A model generated the notes under the pieces. The model was not told the DNA's origin. It worked only from the letters and a program-made list of their open reading frames with translations, and searched no databases. This document shows positions 51,890 to 64,000 of a stretch of DNA of 64,000 nt, one piece after another. A program made the translations under genes and the position numbers. Positions within the stretch are counted from its first letter, which is position 1. The number at the start of each line of letters is the position of its first letter. Origin of the DNA: Chionis minor (Eukaryota; Chordata; Aves; Charadriiformes; Chionididae); the NCBI GenBank assembly GCA_013398295.1, contig VZSF01010488.1:1-64000 (forward strand). Reading direction: 5' to 3'.

Positions 51890-52235
51890 GATTAGATTCC
51901 ATAGATTTTAAATTGTGGCTAATTAGGCTGTCATAGGTTCATTAATGGCTCTACTGATTCAGCACTCCCTCACCTGCATGCATATTAAAGCTCATTAGCT
52001 CCCTTGTCTAAAATACCACCTGCATTAATTGCTGCTGATGCACTAGGACTCTTCAGAAGGCTCTTTTGACAACTAGTCTACCTGCTTGTAATACCCATTG
52101 CCCCCAGAGCTCTTCACGAGAGCTAGCACATAAAGTTCATAGCGTTTCACACATTGTAATGCTGCAGCTGTTGTGAGGGCAGTCAAGCCTGTTTTCTGCT
52201 TAACAGCAGGAAATAAATAATTAGCAATGCCTATA
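51890..52235. promoter_or_regulatory. Candidate conserved non-coding element or enhancer
   Basis: Within about 345 bp lie several homeodomain-type cores (CTAATTAGG, TTCATTAATGG, CTCATTAGC, GCATTAATTGC, ATAATTAGC) and a CAGCTG E-box. The base composition is more balanced than its surroundings, with no repeat similarity. This density is typical of developmental enhancers, but conservation cannot be tested from one sequence. Confidence 0.3.
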
Positions 52236-53778
52236 CTGTAATGCTTACCACAGGACCAGTTTATTTGCTCTGGAGTCTCAATACTGTAAGCTACCTAACA
52301 ATATCATGTACTAACAAAGTGCTAGAGGAGATCCAGAGACATAAGTAATTTATTATGACCGAGAATAGATGACCTCAAATTAGAATAGGACTGATGTTCT
52401 GTGACCTCTTTATGATGGTCACAGATGAAACGTTTGGTGAGTTATCAAACATAAGGACAGTGGGCCAAGCCTGTGACACAGTTAGTTCTTACTAACTTTA
52501 GTCCTTTGCTTTATGTAGGTATCCTCACAGGTATCAGGGTGCCAGATTATGTACCACAGTTTACAGCTTGAGTGATAAAGTAAAGCTGTAACAGGTTGAA
52601 AGCTACCGAGGAGATTGCTGTAAGCTGTTCTTCTTGGCTCCTGGTTTCCAAGCAGTTACAATCAAAGATGGACCAGTAAGCTAACATGTAACATAAACTC
52701 AAAATATGTCTGGTAACATTACTGACACCAACTTGCTGTGCTGAAAGGCTGTTAAACTGTAGATGATGTCTTGTCTTGTCATGGAAAGTTTTGGGGTAAG
52801 TAGTGGTAAGCAGTGGTGTAAGTTTGTAGGAGGTTTCCCCTAGTGTAAGTTTTTCTTCACATAAATTGTGCTATGGAGTTTTATTGTTTTCTCTCATTAA
52901 TTAAACATCTCTCATTTCAAAGTAATATTTCATATTTATATTCATATTTGCATACGTACTTCTATTATCAATCTCCCAAAGTTTCTTTCTCACTTCTTGA
53001 TATCAAACTAAAACAACAACAATACTTTGAAATGAAATAATTTCATTTTTAAAATATTGAAATGGTAATAATTGAATTTTTGCGTTTTCTTTCTTAGTTG
53101 ATTTGCACAGATATATATGTATCCATACACAATCCTCTACATCCCCTGAAACTTGTGTGTGTATTTCAGCAAACAGAGAATTCATAAAGTTTTGTTGACT
53201 TTGCTTCACTGTAGCCAAAGAGGGTTACGAACCATTCTTACATCTTCTTTCCCTTGGAAATATTCAAAATATCTCCTGAAATTTACTATATTTTACAAAA
53301 TTTTGAATAAGGTATTTTGAAGAAGGAGTACTGCAAGTGAAGAAAACTCTCTGTTTCATACCCATAAATTTACCATACAAACGGACATTCCAGTTTTAAT
53401 TCTTCAGTACTGACAATGTTTCACAGAATGGAGGATCTCTGTGCAGTAAAAGCTAAATCCTGTTTCCATAGAAATCATTGTCAAAACATTGACTCAACTG
53501 ATGAGTGATGCCTCAAATAAATAGAAAAATCCAGAAAGTATTAGAACTTTAGAGTTACTGTTTGAAGTTCTTCGTCTGACACCAAGTTCTTACCTATCCT
53601 TCTATAAACACCAAAAACTGAATTATCAGAAAAAAAAAAGCTGTTTGAGTAAACCCTCACTTTTCACAGCAACATGCACTGCAATAGTTGCAAGACACAG
53701 AACCGTTAGAGCTTCCACAGTTCTATTCCTCTCAGCTTTTTACTGGGAAAACTCAAGTGTTTGACACACATCACAATT

Positions 53779-53850
53779 CCTGTTGTGAATGTGTTAACAT
53801 CCTGTTGTGAATGTGTTAACATCCTGTTGTGAATGTGTTAACATCCTGTT
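53779..53850. repeat. 22-bp tandem repeat, 3.3 copies
   Basis: Three identical 22-mers beginning CCTGTTGTGAATGTG run head to tail from 53779, followed by a partial CCTGTT. There are no spacers. Confidence 0.97.
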
Positions 53851-54846
53851 ACAGGGCGTTTTTTTTCCTCTACTAGGGTAAAAGAAACAAGGAACAAAGT
53901 GTTGTTTAGTTCAGCCTTCCTTAGTCCACCTCTGTCCAAGTCTTGAGTGAGAGTTAGTGTGAAGAAAAAAAAAGAATCCACATTATTAGTATAATTTTGT
54001 TATGATCAAAGGCGGCATCTATAGTTGTAATAGTGGTGTCACTATGGTGAAAAATGAATACTTCAGTAAATGTTTCAGCCCATGAGGGGTTAGTGTAATG
54101 GGAGTCTAGATAGGTAAGTTAAGATTTAGGGACAATATTAAGCTTTCCACTGAATTTGATCAATACTTAGATCTTGTTGGTCTGAAGGCCCCTCTGGCAA
54201 AAAAGAAACCACCGTATCAACAGCAGGTGGCTTAAAAATACCTTGCATGTGCACTGAGGCACAGACAGATGGAACTAGCAGAGCAAACCCACCGATGATG
54301 TTTTAGAGCCATTTTGGCAAGGCCCAGGATATATTCCCTTCCTCCCACCTGTGTAACTGCTGACAGATGTCAGCAGGCCTGGGGTAAGAAAATGAGAGCT
54401 CAGTTTCCCACCTCTTCCCACCTTATTCATCCTTTCTGGTTCTGCAGAGCTCTGGAGTATGATAGGAGAGGTTTAGACTAAAGGAGTTCATGTGAGCAGA
54501 CTTTTATCCTTGTGAAGGCAGTGGCAAGTGAGAAAATCACTCCTGATGCTGTATTTTCCTGTAAGTTTTACTCCTTCCTTTCCCTCTTTTAATTAAATGC
54601 ACTTGTGGACCGAAAACAAAATTATTGGCTCTTCACCTTTCAACATTTCTTTAGTGCGAAGTTGTATTTCAGAGGTAATCAGATTTACTAATTTCTTTGG
54701 ATTACATTCTTCACTTCAGCCTGGCAAAGATACAGCTTTTATTCAAATGTGGTTATGATCGTGAATCAGTTTCAGTGTATAAGAACAAGTCACCGATTCC
54801 CAAGTATTTTTTTCCATTTAGACGTAAGTTATAACACATACCAAGT

Positions 54847-55922
54847 ATCACAGAGTCACAGAATGGCTAGAGTTAGAAGGGACCTTAGTTCCAAACCTCC
54901 AGTTCCAAAACCCCAGTGAACAAGGACACCTCCCACTAGACCTGGCTGCTCAAAGCCCCATCCAACCTGGCCTTGAACGCTTCCAGGGATGGGGCATCAA
55001 CAACTTCCCTGGGCAACCTGTTCTAGTGCCTCACCACTCTCAGAGTGAAAAATTTCTTCCTGATATCTACCCTCTTCTGGTTTGAAGCTATTATTCCTTG
55101 TCCTGTCACTACATGGCCTTGTAAAAGTCCCTCTCCAGCTTTCTTGTAGGCCCCCTTCAGTTACTGGAAGGCTGCTATAACGTCTCCCCAGAGCCTTCTC
55201 TTCTCAAGGCTAAACAACCCCATCTCTCTCAGCCTTTCCTCATAGGAGAGGTGCTCCAGCCCTCTGATCATCTTCGTGGCCCTCCTCTGGACCCACTCCA
55301 ACAGGTCCATGTCCTTCTTATGTTGGGGGCCTAGAGCTGGACAGAGCACTCCAGGTGGGGTCTCATGAGAGCAGAGTAGTGGGGCAGAATCACCTCCCTC
55401 GACCTGCTGACCACGCTTCTTCTCATGCAGCCCAGGATGTGGTTGGCTTTCTGGGCTGCAAGGGCACATTGCTGGCTCATGTTGAGCTTCTCATCTACCA
55501 ACACCCCGAAGTTCCTCTCTTCAGGGTTGCTCTCAATCCAGCCTATATTTGTGCATAGGGTTGCCCCGACCCACGTGCAGGACCTTGCTCTTGGCATTGT
55601 TGAACTTCATGAAGTTTGCATGGGCCCACCTCTCAAGCCTGTCCCTCTGCATGGCATTCCTTCCCTCCACTGTGTCCCTCCACCACACAGCTTAGTGTCA
55701 TCAGCACACTTGCTGAGAGTGCACTCAATCCCACCATCCATGTCATCAACAAAAATGTTAAACATCACCAGTCCCAGTACCAACCCCCAAGGAACCCCAC
55801 TTGTCACTGGACACGGAGCTGTTGACTGCAACTCTTTGAGTGTGACCATCCAGCCAGTTCCTTATCCACCGAGTGGTCCATTGGTCAAATCCACATCTCT
55901 CCAATTTAGAGACAAGGATGTT
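54847..55922 (-). mobile_element. CR1 LINE, ~1.08 kb with part of the reverse transcriptase
   Basis: On the minus strand the copy starts at about 55922 within the RT palm, shows [35 protein letters not shown] and KCADDTKL (RT motif C with ADD kept), then ORF2 C-terminal blocks ([53 protein letters not shown]). It ends with a diverged 3' UTR and an ATTCTGTGACTCTGTGAT tail at 54847. Frames change several times, so it is inactive. A 209-codon open frame on the other strand (55425-56054) is an antisense shadow. It is the longest CR1 here that is not affected by an N junction. Confidence 0.95.
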
Positions 55923-56266
55923 AAAACAAGTAACAACAACTGGCAACAATTTGCATCTTTTCTGTCACTCTCAGCTGAGTGGCTACACCAGAGACACCAA
56001 TCCACTTTCTTATCTTTAGATGTGGGAGTTGGGACACAACAATTAGCAACGTGAGGATGGCACACTCTTGCTGCTGCTTTTTTACTAGTCAATGAAGGGA
56101 ATTCTTTTGGCAACCTAGTGTGTTCACAATATATTTTGGCAAGAGTTTTTGAAATGTAGAAACACTCAAATTCCTCTATTTCTTCTGGCTTTAGTGCTGT
56201 GTAGATTTTCTCATATTTCCCAGAAGTGCTGTCTGAAAAGATCTGTTGCATCACAATGAAATTCCC
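55923..56266 (-). other. Unassigned 114-codon open segment, exon-like
   Basis: On the minus strand this stretch is open without a stop from 56266 to the edge of the CR1. Its product is charged and protein-like (for example KYEKIYTALKPEEIEEFEC, then ISKTLAKIYCEHTRLPKEF), with several Cys and His residues near its end. Immediately upstream the minus strand reads TTTCCCTTAG, a good 3' splice site, and the AG belongs to the stop codon that closes the frame. I see no clear donor before the CR1 junction. It could be an exon or gene relic cut by the CR1, or a chance open frame, which at this length is not rare in 64 kb. Confidence 0.25.
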
Positions 56267-59182
56267 CTAAGGGAAACATGCAGGTGCCTCCAGCACTGCA
56301 GAGAGAATAACAAAACATATATTTTGTAAGCATATACAGGATCAAATTGTCACCCCGTACTATACCAGGAAGACAGGTTGTTGGAAAGTATGTATTTCTA
56401 AGCCCATAAACAGATTACCATGCACTATCCCATGCAAATACTTTTAAGTACAAATCACAGAAGTATTTATCCATGATGAACAATAGGATTATTTTCCTCC
56501 TCTCACATGCACATGCACACAAAGATCCTTGTGTTTTGGAAGAGAACAGAAGGACAGTTGAAAGGATCAGAATGTTTGCTTCTTCTCCAAAAATCTGCCT
56601 TTGAGCCCTCCAAAATAAGTGTTGGGTGAAAGAAGAATCAGAAGCTCTCCTGGAAGGGAAGATGTACCTCCTCCTGACACTTTTTCCCATGGAGTGCATG
56701 CTAAAACCTCTCCCTAAACCTAGGATTAGTTATTACATTCTGCTCACCAGGGCACAGAGAAGAGCCGCTGGCTCCCAGCCAGTAAGCAACGTGGCTTCCT
56801 GCAGCTGCCCTGCCACTGCCGGAGAGCCACTCTGCAGTGATGGAGTGTGGGTACACGTAATCTGCACCAATGGTTTTGACATGTACCTGGTCATGCAACT
56901 TTTCTGTGGGCCCCAACAGTAGTCTCATTTCCATCAGGCAGTTCTGTCCAAAATATCGACATTAGGAAATCCTGCCTTTGTTCATTAGTGTCAATGGGAA
57001 CTGACTTTGGATTAGACCTGCAGATTTTGCACTCTATTGGAAATACCCATTTTTCTCCTTTGTTTTTATTGACATAGGAAGACAATATAAGAGCTCCTCC
57101 TTTTTATTTCTTTTTTTGGTAACCTTTTCAGCTGATATATCTAAAACAAAACACAGTTTATACAGTCAGGTATGAAATGCAAACTAGTTTTGTTACACAT
57201 TGTACTTCTATATTTACATTAAATAAACTAGAAATGCCCCTGCTTTTCTTTTCTTACAATGTTGTCCATTTATCTTTGAAACTCCAATGTTAGCAGAAAA
57301 AGATCCTCTCAAGTTGTTGCTGCAGTGTCTTTTATTATACTTACACAAAAGGGAGTGCATAGTGCCTTTGAGACCTTAAAGAAACCCAACCAAAAGGACA
57401 GGCCTTTGAAGTCTAAAAAACATGTATAATCTACTTTTACTTAGTCTAACAGAAGAACCATATTTACCATGCTCATGTCATTACAGATTTTAGGTTTTTG
57501 TTCTGAGTACAAGGTATATGATAGTCCGGAGATTATCAATTTGGGATACATTTGAAAGTTGACTTTGATCTCCTTAAAGCTATCAATCTCAGCTTTGGAA
57601 GGAACAAAGAGATAAGAGAAACTAGAAACCTAATTTGCATCTGATACCTCTGGAAAAAAGCAGAGAAAACAGGGAACTAAATAACTAGAAAGCCAAAAGT
57701 CTTGCTCTGTTCACCGCAGGGTCTTTGGAAAATTGCTTGTTTTATAGCCAGAGAGACATCCAACAGACTGTAGTGAGATAAAAACCAGTAACTCAATTAT
57801 AGCCATGGGCAGCCTTATTCTTTATATGGCTCGTAAAACCAGGATTTGTTTTTAATGATGAACTAGAACCTGTATCTTCTGCAAGATATAAGCCAGAAGC
57901 CACACAATAGGGGAATTTATTTTGACTTCAGAAAGAAGTCTGATAAAAACTGGATGTTAATTATAAAAGGGACTACAGGAATAACACTCTGTTAAGAGCT
58001 CTGTTTGAAAATGTGTTTTGATGATTTTTCTTTTGAATCAATTTCATCCACTGTCTTATCACATCACACCACATCTTCACCAATGATTCAAGTCCTAGCA
58101 GCACACAAATACTGCATGGCTTTCTTCCCGTTATCAATATGAATGAAGTGCCCTACCGGAATGGGTCAGAAAAGCCATTGCCCTTTCCTTGTGTAATTGT
58201 TTCCTGAAAAAAACACTTCTCTTGTGTTGTCTGCAAGGAAATGACCAGGTCAACATGCACTTCTTCAACCTTGCCAACTCTAACATAAAAAAATAACAGT
58301 GTGTACATTGGAAAACAATGCCAAATGCCTAGCACAGCTGAATGCTTTACTGCACACAATTCTCCCCTGAAGAACAAGGACAAGGTATTTGAAGCAGATG
58401 CTACTAGTGTCATTTAATACAAAGGGGTGGGCATCTTTCCCTGTATGACACTCAAAGCCTTCAAATGGCTGAGTGACTACAAGTCTCTTACCCCACACAG
58501 TTGAGAGGATAGAGAGCTCTGGGGATAGTTCGTGGGTAGACGCACAGCACCAGTTCACCAGCCAGCTTACAAACCCACAGAGAGACAGTTGTAGTGGAGC
58601 TAAGTTCTGGTGTGATCTGGTATAGCCAGTCTTCCTGTCTTCTCCAGCCACTTCCTTCTGCATATAGAGACCTGGGCTGTCCAGTAGTCCACACCTTGAA
58701 AATACAACCCACCAGACAAGCAGGAAGAGTCTTCATTTCACTTGTGTGTGAAAATACCCGTGGTCAGAAGCAATAGCTGGCTGTGTCTGTATTACTGCCA
58801 AGTGGTCTTACACTCTGATGGTTTCATCCTGAGAACCAATGAATAGAACAGAATAGACTCTCATTGGCCTCATTTAATTATCTCATAAGGGAATTGTTTA
58901 TGTGGATCAGAGGACATGAATTGGGGGGCATACAGACACTGACTGAAATCCTGTTTTTTCAACTACTACTAACTGCAAAACTCTGATAGAAATGGGGGCA
59001 AAATTTCATCCATTTAAACTAAAAGTGGAAATGCCTGTGGGAAAATGAAAAAGGGTTACGTAGGGTTGCAGGAAGGATATTTGATGGTCAAAGTAAGCCA
59101 AATAACTTGTAATGCATGAAATGATCCTTTCACTTACCTGAGGCAATATAACTCACTTCATTCCTAAACAATTGCTGTGAAT

Positions 59183-59247
59183 GGGGGGATCTGCAGTTTT
59201 GGCGTTTTTGGGGGGTTTGATTTGGGAGGACGGGTTTGGTTTCTGGG
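59183..59247 (+). repeat. G-run cluster with G-quadruplex potential
   Basis: G runs of 6, 6, 3, 3 and 3 start at 59183, 59210, 59224, 59232 and 59245. The last four can form a quadruplex with loops of 8, 5 and 10 bases. Confidence 0.6.
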
Positions 59248-60287
59248 TTCTTTTTGTAATGATAGCCTGTAGGTTATTTAAGTCAGATAAGGGACTTTCA
59301 CTTTTTTAAAAAATAATGTTCACACCTTGAAATTCTGATTGGAGCCTACAGTAACCTCAATGACATTAGGGCTGCATCAGATGATACAATTAACATGCTA
59401 GACTTAGTGTTCATTCTTTTGTTTTGTGTTTCAATCATTCCTTATCTATCCTCCTGCCTCCTGGCAGAAGGTGTTCTCTTCTCTTTCTTCTCCATTCTGT
59501 GAAATATTTCGAGAATAAAGTTCTTGTTATTTCAAACCATTCTACAGCAGCAAGACCTAAATGGTCACTGGTGTATTTGAAAACTGTGTAAGCTAGTCTC
59601 TGAAACAGGGATATCTAAAATGTAACATACCAAAGTGTGAGACCTCTCTGCGGATATGGAATTCTGCTTCTTTATTTTTATACATGTTTTCTAAATTGAA
59701 AATTAGCTCCATCTGACAGTCTTTCATCAAACTTTTGTGTGTTGTCTGAAGATCTCCATTTATGGAAATGAGCACTGAGAACCTTATTCTTCTTTTTGAA
59801 AAATATAAACCAAGAACAATTCTTAAAAAGTCTGAAATAGCTTTACACCTCAGGTACTTAACTGCTTTTTAACTCATCTTGTAACTTATGGTGCTGTTCA
59901 AAGCTGAGTGCAAAATAAGACCATATTTCTAAAATTTTGTTAAGTAGTATGAATAACAACAAGATCAACTATAAGAAATTTAGTCTTAGTGTGAGTCCAG
60001 CAATGTAAGAGACCTGAGAACAGAAATTATGGCTAATTTCTTGGGGTCAGTTTATGATGACAGAGGATCATGTCCTTATGCTTCTGAATAATGCTGAGGA
60101 TCATTTCAGCAATATATTTCATTTGTTGACATAAGCTATGATGTTTTAATTCTTTGTTACAGATTTCCTCATTTTTGGTGTGAAGAGCTTCAAATGATCC
60201 TTACTCTAGTTTCACCTTAGTAGGATTTCCTTGCTAAATTGTTTCTAATAAAACACACAGAACCAGTTCAGTAAAAATATTGCAAAT

Positions 60288-60290
<3 letters not shown>

Positions 60291-60318
<28 letters not shown>
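60291..60318. repeat. A28 homopolymer run
   Basis: Twenty-eight consecutive A bases, with an AATAAA hexamer about 40 bp upstream (near 60247). Confidence 0.95.
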
Positions 60319-60321
<3 letters not shown>

Positions 60322-63300
60322 ATGGTCCGGTTCCACTGCAATGAAACACTTCTGTTAACTCTGTATTCTAATTCCAGTGTTGGATTTCAGTGGACCAGAA
60401 AACATGCTGATGAAATATAGTGAGAATATTATTTTAAAGAAAATAAGACGGGAAACAGTAAAAGAAAAGAACGGAGAAAATAGTTTCTTAAGAAAGAAGT
60501 CATTCATCGGGGGTCTGATTCAAAGCCTGCAAAAGCCAATGGAAAGCCCTACAGTAGCATACAGATTGTCTTCAAATTAATATTTGGTTTTATATCAAAA
60601 ATACAAGAGTTGGAGCACAGTGAATGTCCCCCTGTTTCTGTTTCACAGACAAAATATTTATTTCTTTACTTGGTATTGAAGATTTATCTGAGATCTACAG
60701 TACTATAGGTTATAAGATAATAAGACCTGGTAACTGCGGACTGACAAAAACAGTGAGTTTCTGATCTTCTTCCTAAGCAGAATAAATAAAGGCTTGCTTC
60801 CTTTGGTGAATAAAGTACTTGGTTCTGATTAGTTTATTCATCTTTGCTGACCTTTTTTTATCCTTATGTTTTGTTTTCCAGCACACTTCTCTCCTCAAGC
60901 TTCAGTACGCCAGAGCTGAAGTAGCCCAGCAGGCAGCGTTTTAGTTTCAACAGACACAAAAACAAGAAGGATGCACTGCAGCAGAAAATTAGGTGAGCTT
61001 TATTCACACCCCCTGTAATAAAATAGATTACCCACCATGGGGACTGAAATATGTGGACCAGACCTCCCAGAATGAAAACACATGCATCTCCAATAGGAAC
61101 TAAATATTCTCTTCCAGGGAAACTCCCACTCTCCCAGTTCTGGTGTCAAGGATGATAAAATACGTCACACAGATTTATTGAGACTAGTTCTACACTTGTG
61201 CCTAAGGAAGGGAAAAGGACACAAAAAGTCATGCCTTTCTTCACTTGCCTTGCAGCAGCTTTACCATACTTACAGTTGTGAGATTGCAAAGACTGCTGGG
61301 AGCTAATGCTGGCATTAATTAGCCTCATCAAACTGGGTCAGGAAAAGAAGAAGGTTGTGACCACTTAACCTGATGTCTTCTGATAAGAGATTTAGGGCCC
61401 AAGAAGCCTTTTGTAATCTTTGCGGTTGCCTGGAAGTCAGTAAAAATATGGTTTAGTTCTTACTTAAGATTTAACAGGAGCCTGACATGGGGTGCTATAA
61501 TGGTACTACTTGTCTAGAAATACTGTACAGATTCAACGAGAGAAAGCCCTAGAAACATAGTAAGTGCATTGAAACTTCTGAAATAGTGTCAATGGATTGG
61601 TTCAGTTTAATTTTCTGTTTCTATACGGCAGGAATTTCAAGAAGTTATGAAAGTATAAGGAGATGTTTTGGAAATCTGAAATAGAATTTCAAATAACACA
61701 TATTGAAAATGGATCCTAAAAAATTATTTTCCATTGTACTGCAGTATCCTACTCTTACAAAAGTAATTGCCAACATTCCCCAAAGTTAATTGAACTTAAA
61801 TGTTTACAGTTAAATCTAATGAACAAAGTATCTTTATGCTTCATACCTTTTATGAAAATGCTGTCCAACAAATTTCTCTCCCCAAACATAGGTTGGAGAT
61901 TATATAATAGGAAGACCTTTGTTATAAATCAGATTAAGTAATATTTTTGTCATGGAACCACAGGCTCAGAAATTTTCTCTAGTTCCATATGTAAAGTACC
62001 ATATAAAAGTAAGAGTTTTGATGACGGTGAAGGAGAGAAAGAAGAAAAGTTGAAGTGCAATCTCAAAAGCTAGGTAGATTGCAGTGGAAGTTTAGCAATG
62101 CCATTTGAAATCATTTTTCCTCCTCTGAAGTCAGCAGTTCTGAGATATTATCTTCTGCTGATTGTGAAATCTTATGTGATCGTATTCTGATTAGTTGTTC
62201 CATTCCCTGTGAATTATTGCTCACATAACATTGTAACCTTTTCTGGGTTGATTCAGGAAACTATATATAGAACTAAATGGTAATGAATAATGATTTGTAC
62301 TCTCTATTTTTCATGATAATCCCTTGTGGGACTGATGAATCTTACGAAAAATGTTGCTTCTGTCTTAGGTGAAGGGGTTTTTTAGTTCAACAGAGGAATT
62401 CAATCCATAGAGTATCTATATAGCAGCTTTTACCAGTGCTAAGAATAGGGTCGCCATTTCTTTAAAAAGACAAGGAAAAAATGCAATATTATATTATTTC
62501 ATCTCTATACTTTCTCCCTGTGTCCTGAGATGGCATGTCCATGTCTCCTGTAGCACATGTGGTCTAAGCACTGTAATGTTATGATGTAAAAGAAGCCATA
62601 TTAGGATATTAGGAGAAATGTTCACTTTTGTATTCATAAAACCCCCACTATTAATCCATTATTAATTCTTAAGTTGTAAAAGTGACTAGAGGCTACAGTG
62701 ATGTTGAGTCCTTTATGAACATCTAGTAAAATGCACAAAATTTCCACTACCTTCCAAACTTCAGTGCAGTCAGCATAGGAGATAAAACCTCCGCCACTAG
62801 ACTTTTCAGACAACTTGTAAGAGACAAGTTCCATCACAAAATTTGGGCACTATGAGCCTGTGGAGCATGCAAAGGGGCAGCTGTTTCTTCTGAGGTTTCC
62901 AGCTCATTTTCAAAAGCTGTAGGAATATGTTGCTGATGAAGATGCAGCATTTGAATGAGTATGCAAGCTGAACCATTACATCTTTGTGGTTCATCCATCA
63001 CCGCATGACATCTGACACCTTGATAAATCATCATTTATTTCTAACTTGGTTTATGCATGATTTTTATGCAATGTAGCTGATTATTCTTTTTTACGGATGC
63101 TAATTTTCAAAGGTTTGCAGAAAGCGGATTGTTTTCTGGAGGCCAAGTCAGAGAAGATAGTAGTAATGTGACATTTGTAGCATTTTACCTCAAAGCTAGC
63201 AATTCAACTTGGGTTCAAATCACAAGAAACTGAAGTTATGGCTATCCAAAGTTTTTCAATGATCTACACAGAGTGAATTTATTGTCTCCATTCAGTTCTC

Positions 63301-64000
63301 AGTGTCTCATGAAACAAAGAAATATACGCAACTTTCCCACACAATTGCTGGCATAATATGAGGGAAAGGATATTCCTTTCATAGGTATAAAGGTTTCTGC
63401 AAGTCAGAACAAGTGTAATAGAGAAAAACTGGAAGCATTTTATTTGTCCCAATATTCACGGACAACATATTCTATACATTTAGTTTATATTGCAGTCCAT
63501 GCTTTATTTGTGGGTATGTTCATATTCATAGCAGTGACTGTATATAAAACCCTAGGTGTGCATGACCCCTGATCTCAAATAGCTGTAATATTTAGGGGTT
63601 TTTATATAAGAGTGAAGCTGTTAAAAACAAGACCTCAGTGATGGAAGGTCTACAACAATAAAATTAACGTAGAAACCATGTGTGGCTGGGCTCAAAATAT
63701 TGACACATTGCATAGAAGTAAGTTCTAAGGCATCATAAGCTCCTACATGCTATTTGATTCAGCCAATGTTATTTGGTTGATTTTCTGGTAGGAATCAGAA
63801 AAGAAATAAAACCTGAAGACAAGAACCTAGGAGTGTCCCTTTGGTCAGGGAAGGCCTGCCATGATTATCTGTGCAAAGTAAAATTCCACCAGCATAAAAC
63901 TAGGCAGGCAGGAGTTATGCTGCATCTTGAAACTAAAACTGGAGGAAATATGTTACATACTCAAGGCTACAGAGAAAAAGCTGATCTGAACAGTTAGGTT

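Larger units (their letters stand above)
51012..54846. other. Unique sequence, no gene seen
   Basis: It contains a homeodomain-site-rich block (51890-52235) and a 22-bp tandem repeat (53779-53850), listed separately. Otherwise no gene or dispersed repeat is seen. Confidence 0.5.
56267..64000. other. Unique AT-rich sequence, no gene seen
   Basis: About 7.7 kb with no recognisable gene or dispersed repeat. Open frames up to 127 codons (58280-58663, minus) have no family resemblance. G-runs lie at 59183-59247, an A28 run at 60291-60318, and copies of the dispersed short motif at about 56983-57000 and 60514-60550. Confidence 0.5.

Noticed and set aside
53779..53850. Possible CRISPR-like repeat array
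   Set aside because: The 22-bp units are directly adjacent with no spacers, and the context is avian nuclear DNA.
55425..56054. 209-codon open frame on the plus strand, the longest in the window
   Set aside because: Most of it is the antisense of the CR1 reverse transcriptase region, so it is a shadow.
58280..58663. 127-codon minus-strand open frame
   Set aside because: No family resemblance, no splice or promoter context, and a length that chance can produce in 64 kb.
60377..60580. 67-codon lysine- and glutamate-rich open frame
   Set aside because: No domain is recognisable, and it overlaps one copy of the dispersed short motif, which is non-coding elsewhere in the window.
63773..63997. 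74-codon open frame at the right edge
   Set aside because: It has no recognisable motif, and its composition fits random sequence.

Overview
The window looks like gene-poor avian nuclear DNA. The evidence is at least nine copies of the CR1 LINE, several ending in the avian ATTCTATG-type 3' tail, and three solo long terminal repeats (LTRs) of endogenous-retrovirus type. The largest of these resemble the bird ERVL-type LTRs I know. Base composition is AT-rich throughout, and stop codons are dense in all six frames. I cannot name the species or order. I recognise no protein-coding gene, tRNA, rRNA or CRISPR array. The window could be intergenic DNA or part of a very large intron.

Layout. 1-26 is the end of a CR1 tail. 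384-1078 is a minus-strand solo LTR. 1079-7706 is unique AT-rich sequence. 7707-9064 holds two CR1 fragments in opposite orientation. 13530-14069 may be another LTR. 14408-14974 is a minus-strand CR1. 16172-20998 is the most repeat-dense part: a long decayed CR1 ORF2 copy followed by a second CR1 (endonuclease part plus 3' part) that is split by a solo LTR at 19404-19998. 20999-37557 is mostly unique, with simple repeats and two GC-richer islands. 37558-38796 holds two more CR1 fragments. 38797-50360 is unique apart from a degenerate tandem repeat near 47.6 kb. 50361-51006 is a well-bounded solo LTR. 51007-54846 is unique, with a possible conserved non-coding element and a 22-bp tandem repeat. 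54847-55922 is a long minus-strand CR1, bordered by a 114-codon open segment of unknown origin. 56267-64000 is unique.

Three single-N positions (16475, 17613, 22761) are each flanked by a direct duplication. These look like unmerged contig-end overlaps, so about 0.9 kb of the window is probably artificial and the CR1 at 16-19 kb is really shorter than it appears.

Nothing here looks like an undescribed multi-gene system. The items most worth a second look are the false duplications, the nested LTR-in-CR1 history, the orphan open segment at 55923-56266, a 51-bp exon-like segment at 30674-30724, the homeodomain-site-rich block at 51.9-52.2 kb, and a short motif related to ACTGACTTCAGTGGA that recurs at eight or more places across otherwise unique sequence.
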